From Rhizobium sophoriradicis (GTDB lineage: Bacteria; Pseudomonadota; Alphaproteobacteria; Rhizobiales; Rhizobiaceae), in assembly GCF_003939025.1 (NCBI RefSeq), contig NZ_RQIH01000009.1:186001-250000 (forward strand): a stretch of 64,000 bases of DNA, given 5' to 3'. Each line of letters starts with the position of its first letter. Position 1 is the stretch's first letter. Shown here in pieces: positions 29,239 through 37,553 of this stretch. Below the pieces are notes generated by a model that had not been told where the DNA came from, ran no database searches, and worked only from the letters and a program-made list of their open reading frames with translations. A program made the position numbers and the translations under genes.

Positions 29239-30177
29239 TTACGCGGCGGCGCGTTTGCGCTGTTCGTTGATCTGGTTGTCGATGCCGTCCACCAGTGCGG
29301 TCAGATGGATGTCGAACGTGATCTCGGCGAATGGGCCGCTCAAACCATTGGCCTTGATGCTGGCCTCGTCGCTGCGCTCGATCAGGGCCGGAACCAGGCC
29401 GTCTCGCGTCGCATAGGCAAAATCGTCGTTGACCAGCGGATCGCCTTCGATGTTGATCTGGGTCGTCAGCTTGCGATGGCCGTCGGCGCTGATGAAGAGA
29501 TGGATATGCGCCGGCCGCTGGCCGTGGCGCCCGAGGGCGGAAAGCAGCTGTTCCGTCGGGCTGCCCGGCGGCACGCCATAGCCGTGCGGCACGATGCTCT
29601 GGAATTTGTAACAGCCCTGTTCGTCAGTCACGATCGTGCGGCGCATGTTGAACGGCGCCTGCTTGCCGGTCGGGTCGAAATGCGAATAGAAACCGCGGGT
29701 GTCGCAATGCCAGACTTCGACAGTCGCACCCGGCTGCGGCTTGCCGTCAGAACCATAGACGGTGCCGTGCATGATCAGTGTGTGACCATTGGCGTCGGTG
29801 CCGTCATCGAGACGGGCAAAGCCGTGACAGACCGGTGCGCCGGCCACATAGAGCGGACCCTCGATCGTGCGCGGCGTCGGATTTTCGATGCCCAGCGCCT
29901 CATCGATCGCATCGAGGCGTTCGTCTAGGAAATGATCGAGACCGAGACCGGGCGAGATCAGGCCGGCCTGGCCGGCGGCGCCGATCTCATTGAGCCAGGC
30001 AATGCCGCTCCAATATTCGTCGGGGGTGATATCGAGATCGTCGATCGCCTTGAACAGGTCGGACATGATCCGATGGACGATCAGTTTGACGCGCGGATTG
30101 CCGCCGTCCTTGTCGAGGCCGCTGAGGACACTCAGAAAGTCCTGAATGTCGGGCCTGCCGAAAATCTTCACGCTCAT
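29239..30177 (-). CDS. catA: catechol 1,2-dioxygenase
   Basis: CatA cleaves catechol between its hydroxyls (intradiol) to cis,cis-muconate using a ferric iron. The 312-residue protein has the N-terminal dimerisation helices, then the catalytic beta domain. Candidate iron ligands are the Tyr in GPLYVAGAP, the Tyr in PHGYGVPP, and the two His in RPAHIHLF. It starts after a strong AGGAGGAAAAA. The stop is followed by a hairpin. Confidence 0.95.
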   Translation of the reverse strand: MSVKIFGRPDIQDFLSVLSGLDKDGGNPRVKLIVHRIMSDLFKAIDDLDITPDEYWSGIAWLNEIGAAGQAGLISPGLGLDHFLDERLDAIDEALGIENPTPRTIEGPLYVAGAPVCHGFARLDDGTDANGHTLIMHGTVYGSDGKPQPGATVEVWHCDTRGFYSHFDPTGKQAPFNMRRTIVTDEQGCYKFQSIVPHGYGVPPGSPTEQLLSALGRHGQRPAHIHLFISADGHRKLTTQINIEGDPLVNDDFAYATRDGLVPALIERSDEASIKANGLSGPFAEITFDIHLTALVDGIDNQINEQRKRAAA

Positions 30178-30240
30178 TTTTTCCTCCTCTTGGATTGCTC
30201 AGAAAGTCGATGCGGCTTCCGTCCCGCGCCGAACATGGCG

Positions 30241-30531
30241 CTAGGTGTCGTCCTCGCGGATCGCCGAGGGATGCCGCAGCAGCGGCGTCACTTCGATGTC
30301 CATGAACTTGAACAACGGCAGCCCCGACAGGATCTCGTGCAGCTCCGTATTGTCCGTCACGTCGAAGATGCTGTAGTTCGCGTATTCACCGGCAATGCGC
30401 CAGATATGTCGCCATTTGCGGCTGCGCTGCAGCTCATGCGAATAGGTCTTTTCCCGAGCGATGATCTCCGCCGCCTCCGCCGAGGGTAGATCATGGGGAA
30501 TCTTCACATCCATCCTTACATGGAAAAGCAT
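30241..30531 (-). CDS. catC: muconolactone delta-isomerase
   Basis: CatC isomerises muconolactone to beta-ketoadipate enol-lactone. The gene encodes 96 residues, the family length: MLFHVRMDVKIPHDLP at the start, the EKTYSHELQRSRKWRHIWRI segment, and LSGLPLFKFMDIEVTPL at the end. The second of two adjacent ATGs (30531) is preferred because GGGAGG then lies 5 bases upstream. It lies between catB and catA. Confidence 0.95.
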   Translation of the reverse strand: MLFHVRMDVKIPHDLPSAEAAEIIAREKTYSHELQRSRKWRHIWRIAGEYANYSIFDVTDNTELHEILSGLPLFKFMDIEVTPLLRHPSAIREDDT

Positions 30532-30542
30532 CATCGCCTCCC

Positions 30543-31691
30543 TTATCCGGCAATGCTGATCGTCTTGCGCACTCTGCCCCGAACAAAGAACGCCATGCGA
30601 TCCTCGTCCAGTTCGATCCCCAGTCCCGGTCCGTTGGGAATGGTCAGTTCGAAATCGCTGTAATCCAAAGGCGTGGCGAGGATCTCTTCGGTCAGCAGCA
30701 GCGGGCCGAAAAACTCCGTGCCCCATTGCAGATCCTTCACGCCGGCCATCAACTGCGCAGCAGCGATCGTGCCGATCGGCCCTTCGAGCATGGTGCCGCC
30801 ATAGATGCCGATGCCGGCCGTCTCGGCGATGGCGACGACCTTGGCGGCGGCGAACAAGCCGCCTGCCTGCTCGATCTTGATCGAGAACACGTCGGCTGCG
30901 TGCGCCGTCACCGCTTCGAGTGCGCTTTCGGGACCGACGAGCACTTCATCGGCCATCATGGCGATCGGCGACCCGCGCGTCAGCCGGGCAAGCGGCGCCA
31001 CACCGCACACCGGCTGCTCCACCAAGACGCAGCCCGCATCGGTGAGTGCCGCAATCGCATTGCGCGCCTCGCGTTCCCGCCAGGCCATGTTCACGTCCAC
31101 ACGAACCGAGGCCATGTCCGGCAGCGCCTTGCGGATGGCCGCCACGTGGCGGATATCCTCCTTGATCGACTTGACGCCGATCTTCAGCTTGAAGTCCTTG
31201 TGGCGGCGCCGGTCGAGCAGCGCCTGCGCCTCTTCGATATCCTTTGCGGTATCGCCGGACGCGAGCGTCCAGGCAACCGGCAGTTTCTCGCGACGCCGGC
31301 CGCCGAGCAGCTCCGACATCGACACGCCGAGGCGGCGGGCCTGGCAATCCAGCAACGCGGATTCAACGGCGCATTTGGCAAAGTGATTGCCCTTTACCGC
31401 CTTCCGAACGAGATCCATCGTCGCCTGTACGCGCGTCGGGTCGCGGCCGAGAAGCAGCGGCGCGATATATTCGTCGATGGTGAGCTTCATGCCTTCCGGG
31501 CTCTCCGGCCCGTAGGCGAGACCGCCGATGGTCGTGCCTTCACCGAGGCCATCGATCCCATCGGAGCAGCGAACACGCACGATCGTCATGCTCTGGCGGC
31601 TCATGGTGACCATTGAGAGCGTGTGCGGCCGGATGGTCGGCAGATCGAGTATAGTAGCCTCGATGGAAACGATCCGAATTTCCGCGCGCAC
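30543..31691 (-). CDS. catB: muconate cycloisomerase
   Basis: CatB converts cis,cis-muconate to muconolactone. The 382-residue enolase-superfamily protein has the catalytic KLK in FKLKIG, metal ligands in RVDVNMAW (Asp), VEQPV (Glu) and MADE (Asp), and the late Lys in SIKIEQAGG. The start is GTG at 31691 after GGGAGGAAGTGCA. As the first gene of the minus-strand cluster it faces catR across a 98-base operator region. Confidence 0.94.
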   Translation of the reverse strand: MRAEIRIVSIEATILDLPTIRPHTLSMVTMSRQSMTIVRVRCSDGIDGLGEGTTIGGLAYGPESPEGMKLTIDEYIAPLLLGRDPTRVQATMDLVRKAVKGNHFAKCAVESALLDCQARRLGVSMSELLGGRRREKLPVAWTLASGDTAKDIEEAQALLDRRRHKDFKLKIGVKSIKEDIRHVAAIRKALPDMASVRVDVNMAWREREARNAIAALTDAGCVLVEQPVCGVAPLARLTRGSPIAMMADEVLVGPESALEAVTAHAADVFSIKIEQAGGLFAAAKVVAIAETAGIGIYGGTMLEGPIGTIAAAQLMAGVKDLQWGTEFFGPLLLTEEILATPLDYSDFELTIPNGPGLGIELDEDRMAFFVRGRVRKTISIAG

Positions 31692-31789
31692 TGCACTTCC
31701 TCCCTTAATTTGCAGGAAGGCTAGCCCTCGTTTAGGGTAAGGTCCAAGACTATATAGGTCGAACTCTATACCTGGGAGGTATAATAGGA
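31692..31789. promoter_or_regulatory. catB/catR divergent promoter and operator region
   Basis: A perfect ATAC-N7-GTAT dyad lies at 31768-31782, the consensus known for BenM/CatM. Overlapping it is TATAG-N8-CTATA at 31753-31770. The catR ribosome site GGGAGG (31774-31779) lies inside the operator, 10 bases before the ATG. Autorepression of catR and muconate- or benzoate-dependent activation of catB onward are inferred. Confidence 0.8.
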
Positions 31790-32728
31790 ATGGAGCTGCG
31801 CCAACTCCGCTATTTCGTGGCGGTCGCCACCGAGCGCAATTTCTCGCGCGCCGCGGAAATTCTCCACATCGCCCAGCCGCCGCTCAGCCGGCAGATCCAA
31901 CAGCTGGAGGAGGAGCTCGGCGTAAGCCTGATCGACAGGTCCAGGCGGCCGCTGAGCTTGACGGAGGCGGGACGGTTCTTCTTCGACCAGACCTCGCAGA
32001 TCATCGCTCGGCTCGAGCATATCCGTGATCAGACCCGGAGAATAGGAAAGGATCAGCGCGAACGGTTCGTCATCGGCTGCGTCGGCTCCACCCTCTATGG
32101 AGGCATGCCGGACCTCGTCAGGCGCATGCGGCAGCGCTGGCCCGACCTCGATATCGAGATCCGGGAAATGATGTCGACGGAACAGGTGACTGCGCTCAAG
32201 GAACGACGCATCGATCTGGGTTTCGGCAGGGTGCGTTTCAACGACAGGGAAGTCGAACGGCTGACGCTCCGAGAGGAGCGGCTTGTCGTCGCCTTTCCGA
32301 AGAACCATGCCAAATCCATCGCCAAGGAGCCTATCGCGCTTTCCGAGTTGGAGGGGGAATCCCTGATCATCTATCCCTCGACGCCCCGGCCAAGCTTTGC
32401 GGACGAGACGCTGAACCTGCTTGGCGAGATCAACGTCAATCCCGGACATGTCGAGGAGGTTCGCGAAATCCAGACGGCGCTGGGCATGGTCGCTGCGGGC
32501 GCCGGCCTCTGCATCATCCCCGCGGCCTCGCAGCGCCAGCGGCCGGACGATGTCTGCTATCGCATGATTGCCGACGAGAGAGCGACCTCACCCATCATCA
32601 TGAGCTATCGCCGTGACGAAGCCGGCGGTCGGATCGAATCGATAAAGCTGCTTATCCGCGAAATGTATGCCGACAATCCACCCTGGCTCCAACTCTCCAA
32701 TGTCCATCTGGATGCGCTCGAGAGTTGA
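31790..32728 (+). CDS. catR: LysR-type regulator of benzoate/catechol genes (BenM/CatM type)
   Basis: This 312-residue LysR regulator probably activates the divergent cat-ben cluster in response to cis,cis-muconate, perhaps with benzoate. The N-terminal helix-turn-helix begins MELRQLRYFVAV and includes AEILHIAQPPLSRQIQQLEEELG, nearly the same as in BenM and CatM. The effector domain also tracks them (IDLGFGR, and EIQTALGMVAAGAGLCIIPA). There is only one such gene here, whereas Acinetobacter uses two. The name catR or benM is equally defensible. Confidence 0.9.
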   Translation: MELRQLRYFVAVATERNFSRAAEILHIAQPPLSRQIQQLEEELGVSLIDRSRRPLSLTEAGRFFFDQTSQIIARLEHIRDQTRRIGKDQRERFVIGCVGSTLYGGMPDLVRRMRQRWPDLDIEIREMMSTEQVTALKERRIDLGFGRVRFNDREVERLTLREERLVVAFPKNHAKSIAKEPIALSELEGESLIIYPSTPRPSFADETLNLLGEINVNPGHVEEVREIQTALGMVAAGAGLCIIPAASQRQRPDDVCYRMIADERATSPIIMSYRRDEAGGRIESIKLLIREMYADNPPWLQLSNVHLDALES

Positions 32729-33118
32729 CGCAGGCCCGCCGGATGTGCCTCGTTCGCTCCCTTGAGGATGCATCGCGCTCAGGCTGACCCCGACCGGCAT
32801 CCTAAGTGGAGCGCACGCCCGACGGCGAGTTTGCCAGAAACGCACCCCCAGTCTCCGTCATCCCAGGCCTCCGAGCCTGGGATCCACGCCCAGTCCGATC
32901 GAGGGCAGAGTGGATCCTCGGGTCAAGCCCGAGGAGGACGGAGGGTGGGGTGGCTTACGGAGCAAGACAGCACGGTATGGCAGAATGCACGCGTGCGGCA
33001 CGGCCGCAGCATCATGAACCAAATTCGGCTCTGAAGCGTCCGGCTGTCAAATGGCCGCACCTTGCCGTCCCGCAATATCAAACCCGTCAAGAGGCTCCGC
33101 CTCAATCCCGCCGCAATC
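32729..33118. other. intergenic with two palindromic repeats
   Basis: The gap after catR holds two dispersed palindromes: CCCAGGcctccgaGCCTGGG in the block 32856-32886, and TCGGGtcaaGCCCGA in the block 32911-32940. No gene or terminator was recognised in the rest. Confidence 0.6.
32856..32940. repeat. pair of dispersed CGTCATCCC..GGGATCCAC palindromes
   Basis: Two inverted-repeat units, at 32856-32886 and 32911-32940, lie in opposite orientation. The first has the CGTCATCCCAGG / CCTGGGATCC ends seen at 45126, 56430, 61762, 62153 and 62513. The second is a diverged copy of the GGATCCCAGGGTCAAGCCC form. Confidence 0.75.
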
Positions 33119-33150
33119 GTTATAACATAACAGTAACGTTATTACATTGT
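33119..33150. promoter_or_regulatory. Zur-like boxes upstream of the zinc transporter operon
   Basis: Two adjacent AT-rich dyads occur in a GC-rich context: GTTAT-AAC-ATAAC at 33119-33131 and GTAA-N5-TTAC at 33133-33145. The second contains GTTATTACATT, the core remembered from Agrobacterium Zur boxes. They end 11 bases before the first ORF of the operon, a place suited to repression when zinc is sufficient. Confidence 0.75.
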
Positions 33151-33161
33151 CAGGATGAGCC

Positions 33162-33290
33162 ATGCCCCCGAACCCCGATCGCCCCCCCGTCAGCCTGCTG
33201 GGGCAATCGGCCTTCTCAAGGGTGATCGGCATCTCGCTGGTCATTGCAGCGCTCTGGCTGGCCATTCACTGGGCGGTTCTGCTGCCATGA
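33162..33290 (+). CDS. 42-aa membrane ORF leading the zinc operon
   Basis: An ATG at 33162 preceded by AGGA at 6 bases opens a 42-residue frame whose TGA overlaps the ATG of the ATPase gene. The product has a polar, Pro-rich start (MPPNPDRPPVSLLGQ) and one membrane helix (VIGISLVIAALWLAIHWAVLL) ending in His and Trp. It is either a real small subunit or regulator of the transporter, or a leader ORF that couples translation. No family is recognised. Confidence 0.6.
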   Translation: MPPNPDRPPVSLLGQSAFSRVIGISLVIAALWLAIHWAVLLP

Positions 33291-34036
33291 CGCGATTGAT
33301 CCGGCTTGAAGATCTCACGGTCGCCTATGACAGACACCCCGCCGTCCATCATCTCTCCGGCGCCTTTGCGCCAGGCAGCCTGACGGCGATCGCCGGGCCG
33401 AACGGGGCGGGCAAGTCGACGCTGCTGAAGGCGATCATGGGCGAGCTGCGTCCCGCCGAGGGCAGGGTCGAGCACCGGCTGGGGCGGGCGGAATTCGGCT
33501 ATCTCCCGCAGGCGGCCGAGATCGATCGGCGTTTCCCGATCTCGGTCATCGACACCGTCATGCTCGGCGCCTGGAAGAGCAGGGGAGCCTTCGGGCGTGT
33601 CGCGCCGGCCGATGTGAAAAGGGCGGGCGAGGCGCTTGCCGCCGTCGGTCTCGAAGGCTTCGGCAGACGCCATGTCGGATCGCTCTCGGCCGGCCAGTTC
33701 CAGCGCGTGCTCTTTGCCCGCCTGCTCTTGCAGGATGCCGGCGTCATCCTGCTCGACGAGCCGTTCACGGCAATCGACGCCCGCACGACCAGGGATCTGC
33801 TCGATATCGTCGCCCGCTGGCACGGCGAGGGCCGCACCGTCATTGCCGTGCTGCATGATTTCGAGCTCGTCCGGACGCATTTCCCTCAGACGCTGCTGCT
33901 CGCCCGCGAGCTTGTGGGATGGGGGCCGACCAGCGATGTCATGTCGTCCGCCAATCTACTGAAGGCGCGCGCCATGGCCGAGCGCTGGGATGAGGATGCC
34001 GAGGCCTGCGGCCCGCAAGAGGCGCCGGCGGCATGA
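33287..34036 (+). CDS. aztA: zinc ABC transporter ATP-binding protein
   Basis: This 249-residue ABC ATPase powers metal uptake. It shows Walker A GPNGAGKST (about 37-45), the Q-loop FGYLPQ, the signature LSAGQFQRV and Walker B VILLDEPF. It most resembles the AztA/ZnuC group of the metal-type (TroB/ZnuC) ATPases. The ATG at 33287 overlaps the 42-aa ORF, and the stop overlaps the permease start. The zinc assignment rests on the Zur-like boxes and the solute-binding protein. Confidence 0.88.
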   Translation: MTRLIRLEDLTVAYDRHPAVHHLSGAFAPGSLTAIAGPNGAGKSTLLKAIMGELRPAEGRVEHRLGRAEFGYLPQAAEIDRRFPISVIDTVMLGAWKSRGAFGRVAPADVKRAGEALAAVGLEGFGRRHVGSLSAGQFQRVLFARLLLQDAGVILLDEPFTAIDARTTRDLLDIVARWHGEGRTVIAVLHDFELVRTHFPQTLLLARELVGWGPTSDVMSSANLLKARAMAERWDEDAEACGPQEAPAA

Positions 34037-34905
34037 CGGCTTACGATCTCTTCCTGGCGCCCTTCGCCGATTTCGGGTTTATGCGCCGCGCCCTTGTCGC
34101 CTGCCTCTGCCTCGGGCTCGGCTCCGGGCCCATCGGTGTCTTCCTGATGCTGCGGCGCATGAGCCTGATGGGCGACGCCATGAGCCACGCCGTGCTGCCG
34201 GGGGCGGCGATCGGTTATCTCGTCGCCGGCTCGCTCTCCTTGACAGCGATGGGCCTCGGCGGCCTTGTCGCCGGCTTGTCGGTGGCGCTGCTGTCCGGCG
34301 CCGTCAGCCGCATGACCGTGCTGCGCGAGGATGCAAGCTTTGCCAGCTTCTATCTCGCTTCGCTGGCGCTCGGCGTGCTGATCGTCTCGCTGCGCGGCTC
34401 GAACATCGATCTGCTGCACGTGCTCTTCGGCACCATCCTGGCGATCGATGCGCCCGCCCTTTATCAGATCGGTGCGATCACCTCGCTGACGCTCGTCATT
34501 CTTGCCGCCATCTACCGGCCGCTGGTGGCCGAATGTTTCGACCCCGGTTTCTTGAGAGCCGTCGGCGGGCGCGGGCCGGTCTATCACGTCCTCTTCCTGC
34601 TGCTCGTGGTGTTGAACCTCGTCGCCAGCTTCCAGGCGCTCGGCACGCTGATGGCGGTCGGCCTGATGATGCTGCCGGCGGCAATCGCCCAGCTCTGGTG
34701 GCGCAGTTTGGCCGTGATGATGCTGATTGCGACCGCCAGTGCGGCCGCCTCCGGCTATCTCGGCCTGATCGCTTCCTACCATCTCGAGCTCGCCTCCGGC
34801 CCGACGATCATCATGACGGCGGCGCTGTTTTACGCCTTCTCGATCCTTTTCGCGCCCTCCGGCATCGCCCGGCGCTTCTTTCCCCGCCCGCATCTGAAGG
34901 GCTGA
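34033..34905 (+). CDS. aztB: zinc ABC transporter permease
   Basis: This 290-residue ABC-3 family permease has 8 or so membrane helices. The conserved MLRRMSLMGDAMSHAVLPGAA loop, which contacts the ATPase and lines the metal path, is clear at about residues 38-58. ALGTLMAVGLMMLPAA marks the later conserved helix. It is translationally coupled to the ATPase (ATGA overlap) and is followed by the binding protein after 16 bases. Confidence 0.9.
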   Translation: MTAYDLFLAPFADFGFMRRALVACLCLGLGSGPIGVFLMLRRMSLMGDAMSHAVLPGAAIGYLVAGSLSLTAMGLGGLVAGLSVALLSGAVSRMTVLREDASFASFYLASLALGVLIVSLRGSNIDLLHVLFGTILAIDAPALYQIGAITSLTLVILAAIYRPLVAECFDPGFLRAVGGRGPVYHVLFLLLVVLNLVASFQALGTLMAVGLMMLPAAIAQLWWRSLAVMMLIATASAAASGYLGLIASYHLELASGPTIIMTAALFYAFSILFAPSGIARRFFPRPHLKG

Positions 34906-34921
34906 TTTCAAGGAGACTTCG

Positions 34922-35824
34922 ATGATATCGCGCAGACTGCTTCTCTCCGCCGCCGCACTTCCCGCACTGATAGTGTTCTCGGCCGCACCCGCTTCGGCCG
35001 CAACGCTGAAGGTTGTGGCGTCCTTCACCGTGCTTGCCGATGTCGTGAAACAGGTCGGCGGCGACCATGTTCATGTCACGAGCCTCGTCGGACCGAATGG
35101 CGATCCCCATGAATTCGAGCCGTCGCCGGCCGATGCGAAGAACTTGAAGGCGGCCGAAGTCACCTTCGTCAGCGGCGAAGGGCTGGAAGGCTGGATGGAT
35201 CGGCTGATCACCGCCTCGGGCTACAAGGGCAAGCCGGTGACGGTTTCCGAGGGCATCAACACCCGCACCATGGAGGAGGACGGCAAGACCATCACCGATC
35301 CGCATGTCTGGAACAGCCCTGTGAACGTCAAGGTCTGGGTCGCCAATATCGAAAAGGCGCTGTCATCAGCCGATCCCGCCGACGCCGCCGCCTTCAAGGC
35401 CAATGCCGAGAAATATACCCAGAAGCTCGATGAGCTGAACGCCTATGCCCATTCGAAATTCGATACGATCACCGAGGATCGCCGCAAGGTGCTGACCAGC
35501 CACGACGCCTTCGGCTATTTCGGCCGCGAATACAAGGTGAGCTTCCTCGCGCCGCTCGGTCTCTCCACCGAGAGCGAGGCCTCGGCCGCCGACGTCGCCA
35601 AGCTGATCGAACAGATCAAGAGCGAGCATGTGAAAGCCTATTTCTTCGAAAATTCCAACGATCCGCGGCTGGTCAAGCAGGTCGCCAAGGCAACGGGTGC
35701 GGCACCGGGCGGCGAGCTCTATGTCGAATCGCTCTCCGACGCCAAGGGACCGGCGCCGACCTACGAGAAGATGTTCCGCTACAATGTCGACCAGCTTGCC
35801 GCCGCCATGGCGAAATCGAGCTGA
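34922..35824 (+). CDS. aztC: zinc ABC transporter substrate-binding protein
   Basis: This 300-residue periplasmic cluster A-I (TroA/ZnuA) binding protein has a signal peptide with two arginines (MISRRLLLSAA, ending ASAA). Metal ligands are visible as His in GDPHEFEPS, His in DPHVWN and His in SHDAFGYF, with an acidic site in FFENSNDPRL. Three histidines favour zinc over manganese. The long His-rich loop of ZnuA is absent, as in AztC. A strong AAGGAGACTTCG precedes the ATG. No aztD gene follows. Confidence 0.88.
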   Translation: MISRRLLLSAAALPALIVFSAAPASAATLKVVASFTVLADVVKQVGGDHVHVTSLVGPNGDPHEFEPSPADAKNLKAAEVTFVSGEGLEGWMDRLITASGYKGKPVTVSEGINTRTMEEDGKTITDPHVWNSPVNVKVWVANIEKALSSADPADAAAFKANAEKYTQKLDELNAYAHSKFDTITEDRRKVLTSHDAFGYFGREYKVSFLAPLGLSTESEASAADVAKLIEQIKSEHVKAYFFENSNDPRLVKQVAKATGAAPGGELYVESLSDAKGPAPTYEKMFRYNVDQLAAAMAKSS

Positions 35825-35884
35825 GGGGCGGTCGGATGGTGAAAAGCATGATGCCGGGATTCGCTTCGGCGTCATGCTCCCATG

Positions 35885-36589
35885 TCAAATCGCTTCGCGG
35901 CGTCGCTCGACGCCTTTGGCCGCCAGGACGTCATCCACGGCTGCCGACACCAGAAATTCCGAGAGCTGCCCCGCAGCTTCCGCGTCGCTTGAATCGGCGC
36001 CGATGCCCACGTCAAAGTCGATGTAACTTTGGAGTTCTGCCGGAAACCGGCCGACAAGCATGACCTCGGGGGCAGCAGCGAGAATTGACGTCACGGGGAC
36101 GACGGCCAACTCGGCTTCCCCACGGGCGACGGCCGATGCTGTCTGTCCTCCTGGCGCAGCCACCAGCCGGGGCTTTACCTCATCTGCTATTCCCAGCCGA
36201 TCCAGCAGACTGGAAAAATAGCCGCCGCTGGTTCCGTCACTGGCATAGGCGATCGATTTCGCGTTCTTCAATGCTCGTTTGACCGCTTCTGTCGATCCGA
36301 TGTCGAGTGGTCGGCTGCCGGCCCTGGCCGCCAGCCCCATCCCGATTCTGCCGAACGCCACCTGGCTTCCCGCCTTGACTTTTCCCGAGGCGGTCAGCGC
36401 CTCAACCATATCAGGGTTGATGATGACGAGGTCGAAAGGCTCGCCGGCTTCGATCTGCTTCTTGACCGTGGGATTGACCTCCCACCTGGCGGCAACAGTA
36501 AAACCTGTGACCATCTCGAACCGGGGGATGAGAGCAAGGACGGCGGGTCGGACAGCGATCGCGCCAAAAAGCCGGATTTCCTGATTCAT
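35885..36589 (-). CDS. ModA-like substrate-binding protein without signal peptide
   Basis: This 234-residue protein has the periplasmic-binding fold of the molybdate-binding (ModA-like) group: EIRLFGAIAVRPAVLALIPRFE at the start, EAGEPFDLVIINPDM, and the GGQTASAVARGEAELAVVPVTSI hinge region. It lacks a signal peptide at either possible start (ATG 36589, or TTG 36595), so it would be cytosolic. The Dabb gene lies upstream 24 bases away, probably in one unit. No transporter genes adjoin it. The ligand is unknown. Confidence 0.78.
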   Translation of the reverse strand: MNQEIRLFGAIAVRPAVLALIPRFEMVTGFTVAARWEVNPTVKKQIEAGEPFDLVIINPDMVEALTASGKVKAGSQVAFGRIGMGLAARAGSRPLDIGSTEAVKRALKNAKSIAYASDGTSGGYFSSLLDRLGIADEVKPRLVAAPGGQTASAVARGEAELAVVPVTSILAAAPEVMLVGRFPAELQSYIDFDVGIGADSSDAEAAGQLSEFLVSAAVDDVLAAKGVERRREAI

Positions 36590-36613
36590 GGCCAAGCCGT
36601 CCCAGATGCGCTC

Positions 36614-36922
36614 TTACATATTGAGATCGAAGACCAGAATGCCGGCGAGGCCTCCGTCGGTCGAGGAGACGATGCGCTCGCCGACGACCACATGTTCGGG
36701 ATGGACGAGATAGGCGTCCCGGGCTTCAGGGCTTTCGAAGGTGACGGCAAAGCCGTCGACGAAGCCGCCATGCAGCCCCTCGGGCGAAACATTCGGCCCG
36801 TATTTAATATCCACGATGCCGGGAATGACCTGTTTCAGCGCGACGATCGCGGCAAACAGCGCCTGCTTGTCGTCGATCGTCATCGCGGTCTTCAGCCGCA
36901 GGAACACGCAGTGCAGGATCAT
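36614..36922 (-). CDS. Dabb family stress-responsive alpha/beta-barrel protein
   Basis: This 102-residue protein has the Dabb layout: MILHCVFLRLK at the start, an IVDIKYGPNVSPEG segment, and FAVTFESPEARDAYLVHPEHV near the end. It starts with ATG at 36922 after GGGAGGACC. Dabb proteins are ferredoxin-like dimeric barrels with poorly known roles. It probably shares a transcript with the ModA-like gene downstream. Confidence 0.87.
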   Translation of the reverse strand: MILHCVFLRLKTAMTIDDKQALFAAIVALKQVIPGIVDIKYGPNVSPEGLHGGFVDGFAVTFESPEARDAYLVHPEHVVVGERIVSSTDGGLAGILVFDLNM

Positions 36923-37018
36923 CAGTGGTCCTCCCGATTGTCGTTGCCGGCAGAATAGCGGCGAAAGCCGGGAGGGCAATCAGATTTATCGTCAACCGGA
37001 CGTGGCCGGCAGGCGAGG

Positions 37019-37438
37019 TTACATCTGATCGCTTTCAGCAGGTGCGCGATTGTAGAGCTTGCGGATGAGCTCGCCGGACAAGGCGCGGGCTTCATCCTTC
37101 TGCGCCGGCGTCATCGGCCGGCAGGTATTTCTGAGATTGGAGCGGTCGAGCACCGTCGCAGCGCCCGAATTGACGATGACGAGGTACCAGCTGCAGGAGG
37201 CGACCCTGTCGATGGCGACGGCGCCGTGGCAGCCGGAGTACAGGCAGAAGGCCACGGTCTGCTGGGCGACGTGATCGCCCTTCTGCGCCAGCGCCAGCGA
37301 TCTCTTGAACTCATCGGTCCACCGCTCGCAATGCGGCTTGCCGGGCACGCAGGCCTTGGTGGCGGGATAAAGGTCGGTCGCCTGAACCGGCGAGACGAAC
37401 AGGGTGCTGACCGAAAGGGCGAGCAGAAACTTGAGCAT
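37019..37438 (-). CDS. exported hypothetical protein, 139 aa
   Basis: The ATG at 37438 follows AAGGACA and opens a clear signal peptide (MLKFLLALSVSTLFVSPVQA). The mature part has six cysteines (CVPGKPHCERW, FCLYSGCHG, SCSWY, TCRPM), which probably form disulfides in the periplasm. No domain is recognised. The small, Cys-containing region around ALAQKGDHVAQQTVAFCLYSG slightly recalls a Sel1-like helix pair. Confidence 0.75.
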   Translation of the reverse strand: MLKFLLALSVSTLFVSPVQATDLYPATKACVPGKPHCERWTDEFKRSLALAQKGDHVAQQTVAFCLYSGCHGAVAIDRVASCSWYLVIVNSGAATVLDRSNLRNTCRPMTPAQKDEARALSGELIRKLYNRAPAESDQM

Positions 37439-37553
37439 TGAATTGTCCTTATGCGATGGGAAAGAGGCGCATATCGCCGGTCGTTGGTCAATGACCATTC
37501 ATGGGAGAGGCGCGCTGCGCAGGCGGAAAACCGGTCAGCCCGTTCGCCTGCGT

